DNA of 40,896 nt, from contig JAFYVN010000009.1 in assembly GCA_017549105.1 (NCBI GenBank), positions 1 through 40,896 of the forward strand. Direction: 5' to 3'. Source of the stretch: Clostridia bacterium (GTDB taxonomy: Bacteria; Bacillota; Clostridia; Oscillospirales; Acutalibacteraceae). Every line of letters begins with the position of its first letter. The first letter of the stretch is position 1. Positions 32,901 to 40,629 of this stretch are shown here, piece by piece. The notes beneath the pieces were generated by a model. It was not told the DNA's origin. It saw only the letters and a program-made list of their open reading frames with translations, and did not search any database. Made by a program: the position numbers and the translations under genes.

Positions 32901-33052
32901 ATTTCACAAAGCTTCCCAATATTGCACAGCTTCCCACAGACGGAGCAATTGCTCTTGTTCTTATCAGTATGACTCTCACATTTATTTCGGGTCTTATCCC
33001 GTCAAAGATCGCTTCGAGAAAAGACCCCGTGGTCGCTCTCAGAACGGAATAA
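29906..33052 (+). CDS. MacB-like ABC transporter, ATPase fused to FtsX-type permease with large extracellular domain
   Basis: The 1048-residue single chain starts with an ABC ATPase (Walker A GHSGCGKT 38-45, signature MSGGQMQR 142-149, Walker B ILLADEPTGALD about 162-173), a Lys/Glu linker, a first membrane helix (FAGSIGIIGIALILALSSGF, about 280-299), a large extracellular segment (about 300-860) and three more helices of the FtsX type (IIGIITYISVLERTKEIGILRAIGASKRDI marks the cytoplasmic coupling helix, cited here by LRAIGASKRDI). This is the mechanotransmission architecture of MacB and related exporters. The extracellular part ends in a charged Pro-Glu linker (EPEPEPEPEPEP) before the last domain. 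The start at 29906 has AAGAGG ahead. The adjacent TetR gene suggests induction by an exported compound such as an antimicrobial, but substrate is unknown. Confidence 0.95.
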   Translation: MLKLKNIVKEYPTGDTKVVALKGINIEFRKNEFVSILGHSGCGKTTLLNIIGGLDQYTSGDLIIEGKSTKDFKDGDWDGYRNHSVGFVFQNYNLIPHQSVLSNVELALTLSGVSKSERKQRAKEALEKVGLGDQLSKKPNQMSGGQMQRVAIARALVNNPEILLADEPTGALDSETSVQIMDLLKEISKEKLVVMVTHNPELADEYSTRIIRLVDGNIVDDTNPYTTEETEKHQKSRAEKKSEKKEAKKNRKPSMSFFTALSLSLNNLMTKKMRTFLTSFAGSIGIIGIALILALSSGFQAYIDSIQQETLTSYPVMIEKTAMDMNAMMGSMTATVSGEINHGRDKVYSNSMASSMMESFSSEIWQNDLKSFKEYLGSEACTIDDLASSIQYTYGGKLNIFSPDFTNGINQVYPSPMISIMESMMGSVNTGGMQIDTSMMASMEKYMNSWQELIDNQALLNDQYELVKGNWPQSYNEVVLIIDKNNEISDIAIQGLGLTTQEEMMQAFMAMQNGEEIKAKTFEIEYDEILSKTFRIVLEPDYFAYNEETKTWDDMRGDEEYVKNLINNGEEIKVVGIVRPAEGSLMVTATGAIGYTSSLVEYIINETNNCEIVKQQKANPEIDVFTGIYFNKEDRIPVNSKPASAAPEVSAVSLDPQINTSEFTPVSDTPKASAMKLGGSDELIATPLATSTGMPDFSQFPAVSEEEIYASIDSTYSGEEAEKMKRTVELMLKTVLSISERRELVGYLDEMLAGQEIEGMGQVSGEQALTFLQMMDKTTKLKMLNAIMSGEFAPATPPSGGEETPDNPETPVEGEEKPTDVPAEVIPEPEPEPEPEPEPLAASYEEALEILGVADLNTPQSIYIYPTDFESKDLISEEIEKYNIAKEVEGNADGAIKYTDYIGLLLSSVTTIINIISYVLIAFVAISLVVSSIMIGIITYISVLERTKEIGILRAIGASKRDISRVFNAETLIVGFVSGAIGIGSTLLMIIPINALIEHFTKLPNIAQLPTDGAIALVLISMTLTFISGLIPSKIASRKDPVVALRTE

Positions 33053-33066
33053 CAGTAAAAATCAAG

Positions 33067-33110
33067 TCGGCTTGAACAGGATATTTTTCTTGTTCAGGCC
33101 GATTCTGTTT
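33067..33110 (+). terminator. Probable terminator of the ABC transporter gene
   Basis: 12-bp stem TCGGCTTGAACA (33067-33078) with TGTTCAGGCCGA (33091-33102, one G-T pair) followed by a modest T-rich stretch. Confidence 0.65.
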
Positions 33111-33180
33111 ATTGATAAATTATATTGTTTTTTTCGACGGAATATGATATTATAATCAAAAAAAGGAAGGGGGAGTTACT

Positions 33181-34710
33181 GTGTTTGCACGCATAAACAG
33201 CATGGGTCTTTTCGGTATCGACAGCTATATGGTCGGTGTCGAAGTTGATTTCGGTCAGGGTTTACCGAGAGTTGAGCTTGTCGGTCTGCCAGATGCGGCG
33301 GTCAGTGAGTCCCGCAACCGTGTGCGTTCCGCACTGAAAAACAGCGGTTATTCCTTCCCGGCCGGACGTGTAACAATAAACCTTTCGCCCGCAGATATCC
33401 GCAAGGAAGGCCCCGTTTACGATTTGCCGATTTTCATTGCAATGCTCAGAGCAAGTGAACAACTTAAATGCAACACCGATGAGTTTGCTTTTATCGGCGA
33501 ACTTTCGCTTGACGGTCTTATCCGTCACGTCAACGGTGTTCTGCCTATGGTTATCCGAGCGCAGAAAAGCGGTATGAAAAAAGTTTTCGTACCTGCCGCA
33601 AACGCACTTGAAAGCTCCGTTGTAAACGGAATAGATGTGTACGCAGTTGAAAACGTCAATCAGGTTGTTAAATTTCTTAACGGTGAAGAAATTCTTGAAC
33701 CCGTGAGGTTTGATATATCGTCACAGCAGAATACCCGTATGTTTGCTCCCGATTTCAAGGATGTCAAGGGTCAGCAGGAAGCAAAATATGCTCTTGAAAT
33801 TGCGGCGGCTGGCGGTCATAATGTAATTATGGTCGGTCCTCCCGGTTCAGGTAAAAGTATGCTTGCAAAGCGTTTGCCGTCAATTCTTCCCGATATGACT
33901 TTTGAAGAAAGCCTGCAGACAACCGAGCTTTATTCCATAGCGGGTGCGCTCCCCGAGGGTGTTTCGCTCATAACGGAAAGACCGTTCCGTTCACCGCATC
34001 ATACGGTTTCTCCCGCAGGTCTTTCGGGTGGCGGCGCAATCCCGAGACCGGGTGAAATATCGCTTTCGCATAACGGTGTACTTTTTCTCGATGAACTTCC
34101 CGAATTTTCCAAAATTGCAATGGAAGTTCTGCGTCAGCCGATTGAGGATGGCAAAATCACAATCTCCCGTGCGAATGCATCGTTCACATATCCGTGTTCA
34201 GCTATGGTTGTTTGTGCAATGAATCCGTGTCCGTGCGGATATTACGGACATCCGAAGCGTGAATGCACCTGTCCGTCGGGTTCGGCAAGACGCTATCTTT
34301 CGAGAATTTCAGGTCCGATGCTCGACAGAATCGATATTCATATCGAGGTTCCGCCTGTTGATTTTGAAAAGCTTTCAAGCAAGCTTCCGTCAGAGCCTTC
34401 ATCGGAAATCAAAAAGAGAGTCAATGCCGCAAGAAAAATTCAGCAGGAGAGACTCAAAGGTTCGGGTGTTTCGTGCAACGCAAAAATGGATGCCGCAATG
34501 ACACGTGAGTTCTGCAGACCTACTCCGCAGGCAATGGCTTTGCTTGAAGAAGTGTTCAACAAGCTCGATTTTTCCGCAAGAGCTTATGATAAAATCCTTC
34601 GTGTTGCAAGAACGGTTGCCGACCTCGAAAACAGTCCCGTTATTGACGAAAACCACATTATGCTTGCCCTTCAGTTCAGAAGTCTTGACAGAAAACTCTG
34701 GGGACGGTGA
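33181..34710 (+). CDS. comM: YifB/ComM-family Mg-chelatase-like AAA+ ATPase
   Basis: The 509-residue product is a hexameric helicase-type protein implicated in integrating donor DNA during natural transformation. The N-terminal domain (ARINSMGLFGIDSYMVGVEVDFGQGLPR in part: LVGLPDAAVSESRNRVRSAL) is the ChlI-like Lon-fold domain; Walker A is MVGPPGSGKSMLAKRL and Walker B FLDELPEF; the C-terminal Mg-chelatase subdomain follows. The GTG start is supported by GGAAGGGGGAG at 8 bases; no better ATG is available. It has its own leader after the transporter terminator. The name ComM is a family name and competence in this organism is unproven. Confidence 0.93.
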   Translation: MFARINSMGLFGIDSYMVGVEVDFGQGLPRVELVGLPDAAVSESRNRVRSALKNSGYSFPAGRVTINLSPADIRKEGPVYDLPIFIAMLRASEQLKCNTDEFAFIGELSLDGLIRHVNGVLPMVIRAQKSGMKKVFVPAANALESSVVNGIDVYAVENVNQVVKFLNGEEILEPVRFDISSQQNTRMFAPDFKDVKGQQEAKYALEIAAAGGHNVIMVGPPGSGKSMLAKRLPSILPDMTFEESLQTTELYSIAGALPEGVSLITERPFRSPHHTVSPAGLSGGGAIPRPGEISLSHNGVLFLDELPEFSKIAMEVLRQPIEDGKITISRANASFTYPCSAMVVCAMNPCPCGYYGHPKRECTCPSGSARRYLSRISGPMLDRIDIHIEVPPVDFEKLSSKLPSEPSSEIKKRVNAARKIQQERLKGSGVSCNAKMDAAMTREFCRPTPQAMALLEEVFNKLDFSARAYDKILRVARTVADLENSPVIDENHIMLALQFRSLDRKLWGR

Positions 34711-34733
34711 GCCGATGTTGTGTCAAATACACA

Positions 34734-34762
34734 TTGATAATGCAATAAATATAGTATATAAT
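34734..34762 (+). promoter_or_regulatory. Promoter of the sufC-sufB-like operon
   Basis: TTGATA at 34734-34739, 17-base spacer, TATAAT at 34757-34762. Confidence 0.75.
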
Positions 34763-34794
34763 ATAAGAAACATAAAAAATATCGGAGAAAATAT

Positions 34795-35526
34795 ATGTTA
34801 AAGCTTGAAAAAGTTTCATTTAAGGTTGATGCTGACGGCAGAGAACTTGAAATCATCGATAATGTTGATCTGGAAGTTCCCGACGGAGCGTTCACCGTTA
34901 TAACAGGTCCCAACGGCGGCGGCAAGTCAACTCTTGCCCGTCTTATTATGGGTATCGAAAAGCCGACAAGTGGCAGAATTCTTTATAATGATATTGATAT
35001 CACAAATATGTCAGTGACCGAAAGAGCAAAGCTCGGTATCGGCTATGCATTCCAGCAGCCTCCGAGATTCAAGGGTCTTACCGTGCGCAGACTTCTTTCA
35101 CTTGCAGCGGGCAGTGAGCTTCCCGTTGACGAGTGCTGCGGATATCTGACAAGTGTTGGTCTTTGCTCGAAGGACTATCTCAACCGTGAGATGGATAATT
35201 CCCTTTCGGGCGGCGAAGCAAAGAGAATCGAGATTGCAACTCTTATGGCAAGAAAGCTCGGTCTTGCGATATTCGACGAACCCGAAGCAGGTATTGACCT
35301 CTGGAGTTTTTCAATGCTTGTTGAAAGCTTCAAGGCAATGAGCAAGGGCAGTCATAACAGCGTTATCATCATTTCTCATCAGGAAAGAATTATGCAGCTT
35401 GCCGATGAGATGGTGATTATTGCCGACGGTAAAGTCAAAGACAAAGGCTCAAAAGAAAGGATTTTTCCCCAGCTTATGGGCGAATTCAACGAAAACTGCG
35501 GTTTCAGAGGAAAGGAGGATAAGTAA
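34795..35526 (+). CDS. sufC: Fe-S cluster assembly ATPase SufC/SmsC
   Basis: The 243-residue cytoplasmic ABC-type ATPase drives opening of the SufB-type scaffold during Fe-S cluster assembly. Walker A is TGPNGGGKSTL, the signature LSGGEAKRIEIA, and Walker B plus D-loop IFDEPEAGIDLWSF, the last being the usual clostridial SufC form. AGGAG-like GGAGAA precedes the ATG. It overlaps the next gene by one base (TAATG). No sufS, sufU or sufD gene is adjacent, so the pair belongs to the minimal two-gene (SMS-type) system. Confidence 0.93.
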   Translation: MLKLEKVSFKVDADGRELEIIDNVDLEVPDGAFTVITGPNGGGKSTLARLIMGIEKPTSGRILYNDIDITNMSVTERAKLGIGYAFQQPPRFKGLTVRRLLSLAAGSELPVDECCGYLTSVGLCSKDYLNREMDNSLSGGEAKRIEIATLMARKLGLAIFDEPEAGIDLWSFSMLVESFKAMSKGSHNSVIIISHQERIMQLADEMVIIADGKVKDKGSKERIFPQLMGEFNENCGFRGKEDK

Positions 35527-36443
35527 TGGATAAAATAGACAGCAACCTTCTCGAATCCATTGCGGATCTTCACGAAATTCCCGCAGGAGCTTATAATATC
35601 AGAAAAAACGGTGAGGGATTTTCACGCCGTTCAACCGCTAATATCGAAATTGTTACCAAAACGGACAAGCCCGGTATTGATATTATCGTTGCTCCCGGCA
35701 CAAAGAATGAGAGCATTCACATCCCCGTTATCATCACAGAAACGGGTGTGAACGATCTTGTATATAATGATTTCTATATCGGTGATGACGCGGATGTTGT
35801 TATTGTTGCGGGTTGCGGAATTCACAACAGCGGTGATGACAAGTCACAGCACGACGGCATTCATTCTTTCCATATCGGCAAGAATGCGCGCATCAGATAT
35901 GTTGAAAAGCACTACGGAGAAGGTGACGGCAAGGGCGAAAGAGTTCTCAATCCCGTAACCTATGTTGAGCAGGATGAAAATTCGGTCTGCGAAATGGAAA
36001 TGGTGCAGATTAAGGGTGTTGACTCAACTGTTCGTGACACAAAGGCACATCTTGCGGCAGGTGCAAAGCTGATTATGACCGAGCGTCTTCTGACCCACGG
36101 TGAACAGTATGCACGTTCGGATATGGAAGTTTATCTTGACGGTGAGGGAGCCTCTTCGCAGATTATCTCCCGTTCGGTTGCAAAGGATAATTCAAAGCAG
36201 ATTTTCTATCCCAACGCAATCGGTAACGCAAAGTGCCGTGCGCACGTTACCTGCGATTCGATTATTATGGATAACGCAACGGTCAGCTCGATTCCCGCAA
36301 TAACCGCAAATTCAGCAGATGCACAGATTGTGCATGAAGCTGCAATCGGCAGAATCAATAACGATCAGCTCATAAAGCTAATGACCTTCGGAATGAACGA
36401 AGAAGAAGCTGAAGAGGTCATCATCCAGGGATTCCTGAAATAA
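35526..36443 (+). CDS. SufB/SufD-family Fe-S assembly scaffold, minimal type
   Basis: The 305-residue product is a right-handed beta-helix scaffold protein of the SufB/SufD family, shorter than classical SufB (about 460-480). Visible conserved elements include HDGIHSFHIGKNARIRYVEKHYG, GAKLIMTERLLTHGEQYARSD and the C-terminal MTFGMNEEEAEEVIIQGFLK (20 residues, here cited as AEEVIIQGFL). It would form a complex with the overlapping SufC and receive sulfur from a desulfurase encoded elsewhere. Whether it serves general Fe-S supply or a side role cannot be told from sequence. Confidence 0.9.
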   Translation: MDKIDSNLLESIADLHEIPAGAYNIRKNGEGFSRRSTANIEIVTKTDKPGIDIIVAPGTKNESIHIPVIITETGVNDLVYNDFYIGDDADVVIVAGCGIHNSGDDKSQHDGIHSFHIGKNARIRYVEKHYGEGDGKGERVLNPVTYVEQDENSVCEMEMVQIKGVDSTVRDTKAHLAAGAKLIMTERLLTHGEQYARSDMEVYLDGEGASSQIISRSVAKDNSKQIFYPNAIGNAKCRAHVTCDSIIMDNATVSSIPAITANSADAQIVHEAAIGRINNDQLIKLMTFGMNEEEAEEVIIQGFLK

Positions 36444-36463
36444 TACAATATATATAACGATTA

Positions 36464-36491
36464 AACAGGCAGCTTCGGTTGCCTGTTTTTT
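36464..36491 (+). terminator. Terminator of the SufCB operon
   Basis: 10-bp stem AACAGGCAGC (36464-36473) with GTTGCCTGTT (36478-36487, G-T pair), TTCG loop and six T residues. Confidence 0.9.
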
Positions 36492-36538
36492 AATTATTAA
36501 GAAATTATTATGGTTTTTCTATTGTTTTATAAACATGA

Positions 36539-36567
36539 TTGACTTTTGTTTTGGGAGTTACTAAAAT
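36539..36567 (+). promoter_or_regulatory. Promoter of the Big2 surface protein gene
   Basis: TTGACT at 36539-36544, 17-base spacer, TAAAAT at 36562-36567. Confidence 0.7.
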
Positions 36568-36628
36568 ATAGATACAGCACCGACAGGTGTACTGCTTATA
36601 GGAAATATAATTTTTGGAGGAATTAAAT

Positions 36629-38614
36629 ATGAGAAGAGCAATTTCGATTTTATTGTCAGTTTTGGTGTGTTTACTTACGATGGTAATAGGCTTCGCATCG
36701 GAAGAAACTGAGATTAAGCCGATTTCCGATTATGTTGCGGTAAATCCGATTTTTGGGTTTAAAAATGGCGAGATCGTTTCTTCGGATTCGTCTGATGAAA
36801 TGGTTGCGGTTATAACAAAAAATGAAAACAACGATTGTTTTTTGAATTGTTCATCAGACGGAGAAACTTTTGGATCATATAATCTAACAGAAAAATTGGC
36901 TGAGTTTCTGCCGGATAACACAGAATTACTTGGAGATGCGAGCGTTCAGTTTGTGGATTCAATGTTGTTTGTAACTGGTATGTTATTAAATAAAACAGAT
37001 TATTCGGGTTATGATTACATCGTTAATTTTGATCATCAAAATGGTTTTTATAATTTCAAGATGTTTGACAGAAAATTTAATGAAGAAGGACCGAATGGCG
37101 GAAATGTCAAAATCAAAAAATACAATGATGTGTACGTGCTTTATGCAGAAAAAAGATGTGCATTTAACACTCTTGTAGAAAATATAGATGATGCCAATGA
37201 TTATTCATATTTATTTTACTGCAACTACTATATTTCGAGTGATTTGAAAATGTGGAAGAAATGTTCGACACCGACATTTGAAGGAGGAAGATTTAGCGAA
37301 AGCTATTCTTTTTTTGAAATGAACGTTTCTGAAAAGGGAATTCTTTTTCTGGGATATGAGTATTGGTGGAATGCCGAGTTGGCCACTCCGGGCATAGAGA
37401 TGTTTATTAAAACAAATGATTTTGAGAATTATGAAGAACTTGATATGTCTGTGTTCAATATTCATAATGATGCACCGTATACATTTGAATATCATATGAC
37501 CGATTTAACCAATGGCGATATTGCCTTGGTTTACTCAAGTGCATATGGAAAAATAAATGAAGAATATGGATGGATTGAATATCCGCTTATAATCAAATAC
37601 CTTGATTGTTTCATAATTGATATGACAAGTGGAGAAATAATTAATATCATTTCTGATAGCAATGATTCGGGTTTAGGTTGGGTGTGCAATAATATGTCTC
37701 CCACAATGAGCATTGCAACGATTCCTGAAAAAGATACAGCAACAATCTTTAATTATGATTGCAACACAAAGAAAGTAACAAAAAAAGAGATGTCTAACGA
37801 AAAAATCCAAGAAGTAAGAACGGATATTTCTACAGGAAAATATGATTTCTGGAATTATGAAGAAAATGCAACTTATATTATAGGTTATACCCAAGCGACA
37901 AATGATATCATATCCTTTATAGATTCCGAATATTCGGATGTGAAGCTTTTTGGAGTAGATCACAAAGACGGTCTTTTTGTTTGGGATAAACAAGGTCTTC
38001 TTTATCTCTGTTCTGATGATGAATGTGTTTCGATTTCTTTACGACATTTGATGAATGCTCTTAATCCCGAAGAACCCACAACGGATATACCCGAAGAATC
38101 TACAACCGATATTTCTCAGGAACCCTCAACCGGTGTTCCTGAAGAGTCTACAATAAGCATACCCGAAGAATCAACAACCAATGTCCCTGAAGAGCCTACA
38201 ACAAACATACCCGAAGAATCAACATCCAATATACCTGAAGAACCCACAACAAAACCTGCTGTCAAAGCGGATTCGGTTGAAATTGTGGTAAAAAAAGATT
38301 TTGAGGATTCAAATACTGCTGAATTTACATATGAAATCAACCCTTCAAATGCAGAGTACAAGAGCGTTGTATGGACTTCTTCCGATGCAAGCATTGCAAC
38401 CGTTGACAAAAACGGTGTCGTTACAACTTATGGAGTTGCAGGAACCGCAAACATTTCTGTAACTGTTACAAATAACGACGGTTCAACGGTTTCGGACAGT
38501 ATTGAGGTTACAGTTGAAGATGTAAATTCCGAAGAAAGCATAATTGATATGATTATCAATTTCATTGCAATGATTATTGATTTCATTTTGCAGCTGTTTG
38601 CAATATTTGCTTGA
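36629..38614 (+). CDS. Large secreted protein with Pro/Glu/Thr octapeptide repeats, Big2 domain and C-terminal hydrophobic helix
   Basis: The 661-residue product has a signal peptide (MRRAISILLSVLVCLLTMVI, cut near FAS). Residues 30-475 form a body with repeated beta-type blocks and aspartate-rich turns (for example FLNCSSDGETFGSYNL and CNYYISSDLKMWKKCS), perhaps a beta-propeller of the sialidase/BNR kind; no catalytic Arg/Glu set is apparent. A linker of eight octapeptides PEEPTTNI-type (480-543) leads to a Big2-like Ig domain (VVWTSSDASIATVDKNGVV) and a strongly hydrophobic end (MIINFIAMIIDFILQLFAIF). GGAGG lies 9 bases ahead of the ATG. The body is more AT-rich than its surroundings. Confidence 0.88.
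   Translation: MRRAISILLSVLVCLLTMVIGFASEETEIKPISDYVAVNPIFGFKNGEIVSSDSSDEMVAVITKNENNDCFLNCSSDGETFGSYNLTEKLAEFLPDNTELLGDASVQFVDSMLFVTGMLLNKTDYSGYDYIVNFDHQNGFYNFKMFDRKFNEEGPNGGNVKIKKYNDVYVLYAEKRCAFNTLVENIDDANDYSYLFYCNYYISSDLKMWKKCSTPTFEGGRFSESYSFFEMNVSEKGILFLGYEYWWNAELATPGIEMFIKTNDFENYEELDMSVFNIHNDAPYTFEYHMTDLTNGDIALVYSSAYGKINEEYGWIEYPLIIKYLDCFIIDMTSGEIINIISDSNDSGLGWVCNNMSPTMSIATIPEKDTATIFNYDCNTKKVTKKEMSNEKIQEVRTDISTGKYDFWNYEENATYIIGYTQATNDIISFIDSEYSDVKLFGVDHKDGLFVWDKQGLLYLCSDDECVSISLRHLMNALNPEEPTTDIPEESTTDISQEPSTGVPEESTISIPEESTTNVPEEPTTNIPEESTSNIPEEPTTKPAVKADSVEIVVKKDFEDSNTAEFTYEINPSNAEYKSVVWTSSDASIATVDKNGVVTTYGVAGTANISVTVTNNDGSTVSDSIEVTVEDVNSEESIIDMIINFIAMIIDFILQLFAIFA
38066..38257 (+). repeat. 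Eight tandem 24-base repeats encoding PEEPTTNI-type octapeptides
   Basis: Eight in-frame units, each Pro-Glu-Glu-Pro/Ser-Thr-Thr-x-Ile/Val-like, occupy 38066-38257 of the secreted protein gene. Copy-number change by slippage would lengthen or shorten the stalk without shifting the frame. Confidence 0.85.
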
Positions 38615-38640
38615 TTTTTTAAAAGAGCATTTATCACTAT

Positions 38641-38670
38641 GCACCCCGGTTTGCTCCGGGGTGCGTTTTT
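38641..38670 (+). terminator. Terminator between the two distal secreted protein genes
   Basis: 9-bp GC-rich stem GCACCCCGG (38641-38649) with CCGGGGTGC (38656-38664), then GTTTTTT. Confidence 0.93.
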
Positions 38671-38680
38671 TGTTATGCAC

Positions 38681-38709
38681 TTGCATTGTTTTCAAAAAAA
38701 TGATATACT
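38681..38709 (+). promoter_or_regulatory. Promoter of the last secreted protein gene
   Basis: TTGCAT at 38681-38686, 17-base spacer, TATACT at 38704-38709. Confidence 0.65.
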
Positions 38710-38748
38710 TTAAGTATCAAAAATTGACCCGAAGGAGAATAATACATA

Positions 38749-40170
38749 ATGAAAAGAAATCCCAAGCGAATTATTGCTTTTATAATGTGCGTGCTGATTG
38801 CTGCAAGTGCGCTGATATTCAACAATGCATCCGCAGCAGGCATTTCAAAAATTGATTCGTACGAATCTCTTGTTTCAAATTACGGCACGGCAATCGGTGA
38901 TGACGGTCTGACCGACGGTTTTGTATATGTCGGAACTGAATTTTATGAAGAGGATGGCAACCTGACCGATTATTTTGTCAATCCCGGAGACAAGCTGACT
39001 GTAAAAGTCTATCTCAAGAGCAATATGTACACTGCAGACTGCAATCTTATCACTCTTTTTGATAACACATTTTTTGATGTTAAAATTGTCGATGACGGCG
39101 CACCGACCGATGGTGACGGCTACACAAGTATGCACGAAGAAGCAGTCATCAACGATAACCACCCGGTAGTTATGTCTCACGGAATTACGCATATAGCAAC
39201 CTCAAAAAATCTTACTGCCCAAGGATTGGGTGCCGTTCAAAAATTCTGCGGATTTTCTCAGGAGTATCTCGAGAATACCGACCTTGTTCAGAATTCATCG
39301 GTTATAAATATACAAAAATCCGATGCGCCCTATGAAATGACATCCGACGAATGGATTTTCAGCTATTATGTCCATGTCAAAGAAGATCTCGCTGAAGGCA
39401 CAAAGGGTATTGTCGATTCGCCCGATGCAATCTGGCAGTCAGCGATACGTGAAGTTAATGGCAAGACTAAGCATGACCCGAGAATGCTTGCAAAGGTTCC
39501 CGTTCGTCATATAACGGAGGACGTCAAAAATGCAGGTGATTTTGTTCAGATGGCTTCTGAAATGGATAAAGGCACCCTCGATTATTTTATCAATGATGAT
39601 ATGTATCACGAGTTCATAATCGGAGAGGAAGGCGTTCCCGATGTTACCGATCCGCCCGAATATCCGACGGATACACCTGATGAGCCTTCAGATTATCCCA
39701 CGGATACTCCTGATGAACCCTCGTATCCTTATTATCCCGACGAACCGGATTATCCATCAGAGCCGGAATACCCCACAGAACCGCCTACAACCAAGCCGAC
39801 TATTCCGGATGTAACCGTAGGCAATGCAAGGATTGAAATTTTGACTCCTTCAACAACCGAAATCAAATACGGCGACGGCATAATTCTGCACGCAGATGCC
39901 GTTGTTCCCGCAGGTGCAAGAATTGAATGGGAAGCAAACAACTCTAATTTCAGCTACAGCTATTCTGCTGATGGCACAAGATGCACTGTTTATTCAAAGG
40001 AAGACGGTATGACTGTTTTCACTGCCAAAGTAATCGATGCAAACGGAAATGTGCTTTGCGAAGATGAACAGACATTGACTTCAAAAGCGGGATTTTTGTG
40101 GAGGATAATTGCGTTCTTCAAGCAGATCTTCGGTCTCAACCGAATCATCGAACAAGTAATTAAATTTTAA
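38749..40170 (+). CDS. Secreted protein with cohesin-like/Ig-like N-domain, Pro/Tyr/Asp-rich linker, Ig-like C-domain and amphipathic tail
   Basis: The 473-residue product has a signal peptide (IIAFIMCVLIAASALIF, cut near ASA). Residues 30-290 hold a beta-sandwich-type domain (NPGDKLTVKVYLKSNMYTAD..., LITLFDNTFFDVKIV), reminiscent of cohesin-like folds, though no family is certain. The linker (about 305-350) has two copies of YPTDTPDEPS. The C-terminal Ig-like domain (RIEILTPSTTEIKYGDGIILHAD) and tail (FLWRIIAFFKQIFGLNRIIE) match the same parts of the zinc-finger-like protein at 19876 almost position for position. GAAGGAG precedes the ATG. It is probably displayed on or released from the cell surface. 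Confidence 0.87.
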   Translation: MKRNPKRIIAFIMCVLIAASALIFNNASAAGISKIDSYESLVSNYGTAIGDDGLTDGFVYVGTEFYEEDGNLTDYFVNPGDKLTVKVYLKSNMYTADCNLITLFDNTFFDVKIVDDGAPTDGDGYTSMHEEAVINDNHPVVMSHGITHIATSKNLTAQGLGAVQKFCGFSQEYLENTDLVQNSSVINIQKSDAPYEMTSDEWIFSYYVHVKEDLAEGTKGIVDSPDAIWQSAIREVNGKTKHDPRMLAKVPVRHITEDVKNAGDFVQMASEMDKGTLDYFINDDMYHEFIIGEEGVPDVTDPPEYPTDTPDEPSDYPTDTPDEPSYPYYPDEPDYPSEPEYPTEPPTTKPTIPDVTVGNARIEILTPSTTEIKYGDGIILHADAVVPAGARIEWEANNSNFSYSYSADGTRCTVYSKEDGMTVFTAKVIDANGNVLCEDEQTLTSKAGFLWRIIAFFKQIFGLNRIIEQVIKF

Positions 40171-40180
40171 ATTACCGTAA

Positions 40181-40206
40181 GGCGGGGGCAATGCTCCCGC
40201 CGTTTT
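40181..40206 (+). terminator. Probable terminator after the last protein gene, also resembles a dispersed repeat
   Basis: 9-bp stem GGCGGGGGC (40181-40189) with GCTCCCGCC (40193-40201), followed by GTTTT. Confidence 0.65.
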
Positions 40207-40250
40207 AATTTAAATGGAAGTTTTAATTTTTAGGGAATAAATGTAATATC

Positions 40251-40277
40251 GTAGGGGACGACCTCCGTGTCGTCCCG
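40251..40277. repeat. GTAGGGG hairpin repeat unit, copy A
   Basis: GTAGGG followed by GGGACGAC (40255-40262) pairing with GTCGTCCC (40269-40276). The same GTAGGG-stem-CG layout occurs at 40306 and 16971. Confidence 0.7.
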
Positions 40278-40305
40278 AAAATCAGATAAAAGAAAAAGAC
40301 ACATC

Positions 40306-40329
40306 GTAGGGGCGACGTTTCGTCGCTCG
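40306..40329. repeat. GTAGGGG hairpin repeat unit, copy B
   Basis: GTAGGG then GCGACG (40312-40317) pairing with CGTCGC (40321-40326); 29 bases after copy A. Confidence 0.65.
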
Positions 40330-40629
40330 TAAATTATCGGATAAATATATTTGGTGCAGGGCAGTATGTCCACAACCCACCGATAAAGAGTAATACAGTC
40401 AGAAATGCATTAATGAATAATATAAATAAGGATAATGAAATAAATATATATAATAAACTCAAATAATCAACCGTATTGAACATATATAGAATAAAAAGAA
40501 AAGAAAAACCGTACAGAAACAAGCAAGAGAAAACCTCCAAACCCAGTAATATCAACGGATGCGAGGATTCGCGCCATCAGAAACACACGGAGCGGTTGAT
40601 AAGTACTCGAAAAAAGTTTAAAAAAAGTG

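Larger units (their letters stand above)
40207..40629. other. Non-coding AT-rich spacer before the rRNA operon
   Basis: No convincing gene is present. The stretch carries two GTAGGGG hairpin repeats and otherwise AT-rich low-complexity DNA; an open frame on the minus strand at 40334-40555 has no ATG start or properly placed ribosome binding site. Confidence 0.6.

Noticed and set aside
40334-40555. Minus-strand 73-codon hydrophobic frame
   Set aside because: It begins with TTG without a suitable ribosome binding site, has no promoter, and its hydrophobicity follows from AT-rich DNA; not counted as a gene.
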